Positions 6,475 to 11,274 of a DNA stretch of 11,274 nucleotides are shown here, piece after piece. Location of the stretch: contig JACOTK010000150.1 in NCBI GenBank assembly GCA_016178435.1, positions 1 to 11,274 of the forward strand, written 5' to 3'. Each line of letters opens with the position of its first letter. The first letter of the stretch is position 1. The translations under genes and the position numbers were made by a program. This DNA is from Actinomycetota bacterium (GTDB lineage: Bacteria; Actinomycetota; Acidimicrobiia; Acidimicrobiales; CADCSY01). Under the pieces are notes generated by a model. That model had not been told where the DNA came from and did no database searches. It saw only the letters and a list, made by a program, of their open reading frames with translations.

Positions 6475-8103
6475 ATGGCTCGTCTGCGGGTTGCTCTTTG
6501 CCAGATCAATACGGTGGTCGGCGACCTCGACGGCAATGTGGCGCGCATTCTTGCCGCCACGAAGGAAGTCGACGTTCGCAAGGGCGATCTGGCGGTCTTT
6601 CCGGAGCTCACCATCACGGGCTACCCACCCGAGGATCTCTTGTTGAAGCCGGGCTTCATCGCCGACAACCTGCGTGCCCTCGACGCGGTGGCGGCCGGAA
6701 CCACCGATTCCCCGGTGACCGTCGTCGTCGGCTTCGTGGATGGGTCCGATCAGCTCCACAACGCGGCAGCCGTGTGCGCGAACGGGCGGGTGATCGGCAC
6801 CTACCGCAAGCGTCTCCTGCCCAACTATGCCGTCTTCGACGAGCAGCGTTACTTCAAGCCGGGGGAAGGGCCCCCGCCGCTGTTCGAGGTCGGCGGCGTG
6901 ACGGTGGGGGTGTCGATCTGCGAGGACGTGTGGTTCCCGGCCGGCCCGGTCGCCCTCATGGCCGATGCCGGCGCGCAGCTGGTGGTCAACCTGAATGCAT
7001 CGCCGTTCCATGCCGGTCGGGTGGAACAACGGGAGGAGATGTTGGCCCGTCGATCGTCGGAGAACGGCTGCGCCGTGGTCTACGTCAACCAGGTGGGCGG
7101 TCAGGACGAGTTGGTCTTCGACGGGGCCTCGATGGTTTTCGATGCACGCGGAAGCCTGATCGCACGTGCGCCACAGTTCGTCGAGCACCTGCAGGTGCTC
7201 GAGGTCGACGTGGGTGCGAATGGCGGCGCCGTGGATGAGATCGCACCACGGAGCGATCCAACCGAGGAGGTCTATCGGGCACTCGTGCTCGGCACGCGTG
7301 ATTACGTCAACAAGAACGGTTTCACCGATGTGGTGATCGGCATGTCGGGTGGCATCGACTCGTCGCTGGTCGCGGTTGTGGCAGTCGATGCCCTCGGTCC
7401 CGAGCACGTGCACGGCGTCTCCATGCCCTCGCGGTTCTCGAGCGAGGGCTCGAAGCACGACGCGGCCGACCTGGCGGCGCGACTGGGGATGTCCTTGCGT
7501 TCGATACCCATCGAGCCGGCGCATGCGGCATTCCTGACGATGCTCGACCCTTCGCTCGGCGACCGTCCTCCCAATCTCACCGAGGAGAATCTGCAGAGTC
7601 GTATACGCGGCGTTCTTCTCATGGCGCTGTCGAACGAGCACGGCTGGATGGTGCTGACCACGGGGAACAAGAGCGAGATGGCTGTTGGCTACTCGACGCT
7701 CTACGGGGACACCGCCGGCGGGTTCGCGGTCATCAAGGATGTGCCCAAGACGCTGGTCTACGAGTTGTGTCGTCATCGCAATCGTCTGGTGGCCGGCCCC
7801 CTGATCAACGAGGACGTCCTGAGCAAACCGCCCTCGGCCGAGCTGCGCGCCGACCAGCGCGACGATCAGAGCCTTCCCCCTTACGAGTTGCTCGATCCGA
7901 TCATCGAGGCCTATGTCGAGCACGATCTGACCCGGGCTGAGCTGGAACAGGCGGGTTTCGACCCCGTTCTCGTCAACCGCGTCACCCATCTCATCGACGT
8001 TGCCGAGTACAAGCGTCGCCAAACCCCACCGGGGGTGCGCGTGACCCCGAAGGCATTCGGCAAGGATCGGCGCCTCCCCATCACGAACCGCTACAGCGGC
8101 TGA
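6475..8103 (+). CDS. nadE: Glutamine-dependent NAD(+) synthetase
   Basis: Catalyses the last step of NAD synthesis: deamido-NAD + glutamine + ATP to NAD + glutamate (EC 6.3.5.1). The 542 residues hold an N-terminal nitrilase-type glutaminase domain (1 to about 250) with the triad Glu44 (FPELTITGY), Lys112 (YRKRLLPNY) and Cys149 (SICEDVW). The C-terminal NAD synthetase domain (about 265-540) has the PP-loop SGGIDSS (291-297) and TTGNKSEMAVGYSTLYGD (395-412). ATG 6475 is chosen because MARLRVALCQINTVVGDLDGN begins the domain directly. An upstream extension stays open into glnE territory but has no homologous content. It is divergent from glnE. Tunnelling of ammonia between the domains is known for this family. 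The length matches the shorter (about 540-residue) type and is well below the 679 residues of the M. tuberculosis enzyme. Confidence 0.96.
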   Translation: MARLRVALCQINTVVGDLDGNVARILAATKEVDVRKGDLAVFPELTITGYPPEDLLLKPGFIADNLRALDAVAAGTTDSPVTVVVGFVDGSDQLHNAAAVCANGRVIGTYRKRLLPNYAVFDEQRYFKPGEGPPPLFEVGGVTVGVSICEDVWFPAGPVALMADAGAQLVVNLNASPFHAGRVEQREEMLARRSSENGCAVVYVNQVGGQDELVFDGASMVFDARGSLIARAPQFVEHLQVLEVDVGANGGAVDEIAPRSDPTEEVYRALVLGTRDYVNKNGFTDVVIGMSGGIDSSLVAVVAVDALGPEHVHGVSMPSRFSSEGSKHDAADLAARLGMSLRSIPIEPAHAAFLTMLDPSLGDRPPNLTEENLQSRIRGVLLMALSNEHGWMVLTTGNKSEMAVGYSTLYGDTAGGFAVIKDVPKTLVYELCRHRNRLVAGPLINEDVLSKPPSAELRADQRDDQSLPPYELLDPIIEAYVEHDLTRAELEQAGFDPVLVNRVTHLIDVAEYKRRQTPPGVRVTPKAFGKDRRLPITNRYSG

Positions 8104-8150
8104 GGGTTCGTCGGTGATGATGGGGAACCGCCATGGCCCTCTCGGCGCGG

Positions 8151-8156
8151 AAGACT
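8151..8156 (+). promoter_or_regulatory. Possible -10 box of a leaderless transcript
   Basis: AAGACT, one base off TANNNT, ends exactly seven bases before ATG 8164, the same spacing as TAGGCT before nadE. There is no ribosome site at this ATG. The 60-nt gap after nadE also permits read-through, so a separate promoter is only suggested. Confidence 0.25.
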
Positions 8157-8163
8157 GACGGCC

Positions 8164-8724
8164 ATGGACGCGATGCGCCGGGTGCCCGACAACCGTGATG
8201 ATCTGTCGACGTTCGAGGCGGTCATGGGGCGCATGAGCTGGTACCACCGGGTTGAGGTCGAGCTGTTCCACACACTCGGTCGGTGGGCGACACAACCGGA
8301 TGGGGCCGATCTCGACCCCGCCGATCGTGTGCTCCTGGGCACCCAGGCGAGATATCACGCCTGGCACGGCGAGTTGTGGCGTGAGCAGTTTCCAACAGCG
8401 GGGCAGGCGTTCGCCGAACTTCCCACGACCCTGTTTGCCGAGAGCGCCCTTTCCCCGAAGGTCGGATTACCGAGCCTCGGGTTCCCGAACGCTCCGAACG
8501 AGGGCATCGAGGTCCTCTACGATGAGGTGCTGCCGCATCTGGCCGGGCTCTATGAAAGCCATCTGGAGGCGACGTCACCGATGACGGACGGCCCCATTGT
8601 GCGAGTGCTCCACCTCGTGCTCGCGACCAGATCAACATGGGCCCGCCGCCCTGCGGGCAGGTCGGAAGCCGCGTCGTGGCGAACAAGTCCCTTGCCGGAC
8701 GCGCCTGGGGAAAACGCACGTTGA
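8164..8724 (+). CDS. Uncharacterised protein, possibly ferritin-like
   Basis: The protein has 186 residues with no signal peptide or membrane segment. The region from about 20 to 155 is helical and rich in Trp, His and Glu. YHRVEVELFHTLGRW (27-41) is followed by a second helix with YHAWHGELWREQFP (64-77) and a third, VLYDEVLPHLAGLYESHL. Pairs of E and E/H-x-x-H-like residues on successive helices resemble ferritin-like four-helix metal proteins found in actinobacteria, but I cannot name the family. The C-terminal 35 residues, after VLHLVLA, are Arg/Ser/Pro-rich and non-helical, unlike the rest. This could be a disordered tail or the result of a frameshift. It starts 60 nt after nadE and its own promoter may be at 8151. 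Confidence is high that it is coding and low on function. Confidence 0.75.
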   Translation: MDAMRRVPDNRDDLSTFEAVMGRMSWYHRVEVELFHTLGRWATQPDGADLDPADRVLLGTQARYHAWHGELWREQFPTAGQAFAELPTTLFAESALSPKVGLPSLGFPNAPNEGIEVLYDEVLPHLAGLYESHLEATSPMTDGPIVRVLHLVLATRSTWARRPAGRSEAASWRTSPLPDAPGENAR

Positions 8725-8764
8725 GTGGTATTCCTGATTTCTTGCGGAAGGGCTTGACCTTATC

Positions 8765-8805
8765 GGTATCGTAAGCAGCGACCTGTAGCGATTCGTTACG
8801 GTGTC
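8765..8805 (+). promoter_or_regulatory. Promoter/leader region of the sigma-factor gene with imperfect hairpin
   Basis: The 113-nt region between 8724 and 8838 is more AT-rich than its surroundings. TTGACC (8754-8759) resembles a -35 box but no good -10 lies 16-18 nt beyond it. TACGGT (8797-8802) fits TANNNT and would give a leader of about 30 nt. GGTATCGTAA (8765-8774) pairs with TTACGGTGTC (8796-8805), ten pairs including three G-U, around a 21-nt loop. The arrangement suggests a regulated promoter, but no single assignment is compelling. Confidence 0.3.
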
Positions 8806-8837
8806 GTTGCCCAGCAGTCTTGGACGGAAGGTGCAAA

Positions 8838-9776
<939 letters not shown>

Positions 9777-9825
9777 TCCGGCGTCGCTCTGGCGAAGTCC
9801 GAACAAGGGCATTACGGTGAGTCTC

Positions 9826-9900
9826 ATGAAGAAGCTCCTGATTCTCACCGTCCTTGTCATCCTTGGCGCTGTTGCCACCAAGAAGCTCCGCGACGCCTGA
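9826..9900 (+). CDS. 24-residue single-helix membrane micropeptide
   Basis: An ATG at 9826, with GGTGAG (9816-9821) as ribosome site, opens a 25-codon frame ending in TGA at 9900. The peptide has the layout MKK, hydrophobic LLILTVLVILGAVAT, then KKLRDA: a positive N-terminus, one membrane-length helix and a basic C-terminus. This resembles the first half of the short DLW-39 proteins of actinobacteria, but the later part with the DLW motif is absent; the resemblance is from memory and needs a search. It lies 49 nt after the sigma factor, probably co-transcribed, and its last 44 nt overlap the 3' end of the opposing phosphatase gene. It may be a real small protein; its function is unknown. Confidence 0.55.
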   Translation: MKKLLILTVLVILGAVATKKLRDA

Positions 9901-10702
9901 ACAGCGTCGTCGGTGCCTCGGGCACCCGTCGGAACCACCAAAGCACGAAACCGACAATCACCAAGGTCGTTCCACCGGCGACTGTGGTGATTGTTGCGCG
10001 CCTGGGGCCCGTGGGGCGCAATCGCACGCGCACGGGTTGGACGAACTGCATCACGTCCCATCCCCGCTGCCTGGCAACCTGCAGCAGTGCACGATCGGGG
10101 TTGACCGCCACCGGATTGCCCACGCAGGCGAGCATCGGAACGTCACTGGCCGAGTCGGAGTAGGCGTGGCTGGCCGCCAAATCGATGTCCAACTCCTCGG
10201 CCAGCGCACGCATCGCCGTTTCCTTGCCCGGACCGTAGGCATAGTGATCGAGCTCGCCGCTGTATCGGCCACCGGCGTCGAGCCTGGCCCTGGTGGCAAT
10301 GGCGAGGTCCGCCCCCAGGTAGTCGGCGAGGGGAGCGACGATCTCCTCGGGCGAGGCGGAGACGATGATGACCAGCCGCCCTGCCTGTCGGTGGGTCCTG
10401 ATGAGCTCGAGTGCCTCGGCGTAGACGATCGGCTCGATCACCTCCTCGAGGGTCGCCCGAACAATGGCGGCGACCTTTGCCTGTTCCCATCCCCGAGTGA
10501 GCGCGAGCGCCGTGGAGCGGACCTTGGCAAGGCGCTTTTCGTCCGCGCCGAAGTGCATGTAGATCAGCTGGCCCGCCAAGGCGCGTACCAGCATCCGACG
10601 GGACAACAACCCGGCCCGCTGGAGTGACGGGGCAAAGGCCACCATGGAGGCCCTCGCTATCACCGTCTTGTCCAGGTCGAAAAAGGCTGCCTCCACAGTC
10701 AT
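9857..10702 (-). CDS. HAD-IB family phosphatase with C-terminal membrane helix
   Basis: Haloacid-dehalogenase phosphatase of the SerB-like IB subfamily, acting on an unknown phosphomonoester. The 281 residues show motif I FFDLDKTV (Asp9 nucleophile, Asp11), a helical cap at about 20-100, motif II VIIVSAS (111-117), motif III Lys160 (YGPGKE) and motif IV YSDSASDVPML (181-191, Asp183/Asp187). A hydrophobic helix at about 238-257 (TTVAGGTTLVIVGFVLWWF) with flanking Arg residues suggests anchoring to the inner face of the membrane; this lies beyond the catalytic domain. The ATG at 10702 has no ribosome site. TAGGCT at 10704-10709 ends seven bases before an in-frame GTG at 10696, so the true start may be that GTG (279 residues). 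The C-terminal codons overlap the micropeptide at 9826-9900 on the other strand. Related actinobacterial proteins are annotated SerB1 or HAD-IB hydrolase; the substrate cannot be read from sequence. Confidence 0.92.
   Translation of the reverse strand: MTVEAAFFDLDKTVIARASMVAFAPSLQRAGLLSRRMLVRALAGQLIYMHFGADEKRLAKVRSTALALTRGWEQAKVAAIVRATLEEVIEPIVYAEALELIRTHRQAGRLVIIVSASPEEIVAPLADYLGADLAIATRARLDAGGRYSGELDHYAYGPGKETAMRALAEELDIDLAASHAYSDSASDVPMLACVGNPVAVNPDRALLQVARQRGWDVMQFVQPVRVRLRPTGPRRATITTVAGGTTLVIVGFVLWWFRRVPEAPTTLFRRRGASWWQQRQG
9912..9926 (+). terminator. Small hairpin downstream of the micropeptide
   Basis: GGTGCC (9912-9917) and GGCACC (9921-9926) are perfect 6-bp arms around TCG. A second stem CGACGC/GCGTCG spans the micropeptide stop (about 9890-9908). 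There is no T-run and the bases also encode the phosphatase tail, so this may be chance; it would be the only candidate terminator for the sigma-factor transcript. Confidence 0.25.
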
Positions 10703-10703
10703 G

Positions 10704-10709
10704 AGCCTA
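10704..10709 (-). promoter_or_regulatory. -10 box of the HAD phosphatase gene
   Basis: TAGGCT on the minus strand is identical to the box before nadE and is seven bases from an in-frame GTG at 10696. With no ribosome site present, a leaderless transcript starting at that GTG is the best explanation. No clear -35 is seen. Confidence 0.45.
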
Positions 10710-10758
10710 GGGCGGGCGGGCAGGGCAGTGACCTCTGTTCAGGTCGAACCAATCCGGC

Positions 10759-10764
10759 TAACGT
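10759..10764 (+). promoter_or_regulatory. Possible -10 box of the SOD-like gene
   Basis: TAACGT fits TANNNT and lies 56 nt before ATG 10821, implying a leader of about 50 nt with its own ribosome site. The bases 17 nt upstream (TGTTCA) are a poor -35. The call is weak. Confidence 0.25.
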
Positions 10765-10820
10765 CCGCGACAGCAAGTGCAGGCCATCGGGATGGTCTCG
10801 GGGCTGGGAAAGGAATCATC

Positions 10821-11274
10821 ATGCGAGCGATGAAGAAGAAACAAGGACTGGGCATTGCCGGCGCCGCAGGTCTTGCGGTCCTCTTGGCGGCAACGCCGGC
10901 AGGAGCAGCGGTGACATCGATCACGGCAGTAGGTCCGTTGAGGGATCTGTCGCCGGCGGCTGATCCGACCGACGGGGCAAGGGCCGTGGTGCGGTCACTG
11001 GCAACGAGTGCCGGAACGACGGTTCGTCTTTCCCTTCGCGGGCTGGACCCGGCGTTTGCGGGCGTCGAGTACGGCGCGCACGTTCACGTCGGCCCCTGCG
11101 TTGCGGGCGATGGTGTTGCCGCCGGATCGCACTACAACAGCACGGGTGTGCCGGGGACCGAAGGACGTATCGTCAGCGATCAGACCGAGGTATGGCTCGA
11201 CTTCGTCATCGACGGCAAAGGACGGGCGTCGTCGAAGGCCAAGGTGCCGTTCGTGATTCCCAAGGGCGGCGCCG
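10821..11274 (+). CDS. Exported Cu/Zn superoxide-dismutase-like protein, 3' end cut off
   Basis: The frame runs off the right edge after 151 residues. ATG 10821 follows AAAGGA (10809-10814) with 6-nt spacing. Residues 1-30 form a signal peptide (MRAMKKK, hydrophobic core, TPAGAA cleavage region), so it acts outside the membrane. The SOD-type beta-barrel is marked by YGAHVHVGPC (84-93; copper ligands His87 and His89, disulfide Cys93) and GSHYN with His104. It continues with EVWLDFVIDGKGRA (123-136), a form I recall from actinobacterial SOD-family proteins. The loop after His104 has no further His, so the usual zinc ligands are missing, as in the zinc-free SodC of M. tuberculosis. The fourth copper His and second Cys would lie beyond the window. 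It would remove superoxide if active; activity is not proven. Confidence 0.85.
   Translation, partial: MRAMKKKQGLGIAGAAGLAVLLAATPAGAAVTSITAVGPLRDLSPAADPTDGARAVVRSLATSAGTTVRLSLRGLDPAFAGVEYGAHVHVGPCVAGDGVAAGSHYNSTGVPGTEGRIVSDQTEVWLDFVIDGKGRASSKAKVPFVIPKGGA

Noticed and set aside
8131..8167. CCATGGCC and GGCCATGG arms around 21 nt before the gene at 8164
   Set aside because: Each arm contains the palindrome CCATGG, so pairing is trivial. The loop is long and the right arm includes the start codon; I see no reason to call it a site.
6352..8367. 671-codon open frame on the minus strand opposite nadE
   Set aside because: It is an antisense shadow of nadE, whose catalytic residues are intact. It also crosses the control region and next gene, and no motif is visible in its translation.
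9854..10627. 257-codon plus-strand frame opposite the HAD phosphatase
   Set aside because: It is antisense to a protein with all four HAD motifs and shows no features of its own.

Overview
The window is a high-GC bacterial chromosomal segment, most likely from an actinomycete-type organism (Actinomycetota, possibly class Acidimicrobiia). This rests on three things: two type I glutamine synthetases of the GlnA1 and GlnA2 kinds sit next to glnE; GTG starts are common; and several genes appear to be leaderless, with a TANNNT-like -10 box about 7 nt before the start codon. glnA/glnE/glnA2 and glnE/nadE neighbourhoods are known from mycobacteria and Streptomyces. No phage, IS, CRISPR, tRNA or rRNA was seen. 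I regard this as mainly ordinary core chromosome with a few regulatory details worth checking, not a new defence or mobile system.

Layout. 1-132 (-): start of a cut-off gene, translationally coupled to the gene before it. 142-1476 (-): glnA2-like glutamine synthetase. 1477-1666: divergent control region with an 11-nt-periodic GlnR-like box and a strong 13-bp leader hairpin. 1667-3091 (+): glnA1, carrying the adenylylation tyrosine. 3117-3151: perfect 13-bp hairpin serving two convergent units. 3157-3636 (-): signal peptide, Pro/Thr-rich stalk and C-terminal membrane segment, overlapping the glnE stop by ATGA. 3633-6347 (-): glnE. 6348-6474: divergent control region. 6475-8103 (+): glutamine-dependent NAD synthetase. 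8164-8724 (+): possible ferritin-like protein. 8838-9776 (+): sigma-70 factor of the RpoD/SigB type. 9826-9900 (+): 24-residue membrane micropeptide. 9857-10702 (-): HAD-IB phosphatase with a C-terminal membrane helix. 10821-end (+): start of a secreted Cu/Zn-SOD-like protein, cut by the window edge.

How the genes fit together. The first 8 kb is a glutamine-centred block. GlnA1 makes glutamine and is predicted to be switched off by GlnE-catalysed adenylylation of Tyr402. GlnA2 is a second enzyme of the alpha group, which is not normally controlled this way. NadE consumes glutamine as its ammonia donor. The 11-nt-periodic sites between the two glnA genes would place them under a nitrogen regulator of the GlnR type. 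The cut-off gene downstream of glnA2 may itself be such a regulator, but only 44 residues are visible and that idea is speculative. The right-hand 3 kb (sigma factor, micropeptide, HAD phosphatase, SOD) has no clear functional link to the glutamine block.
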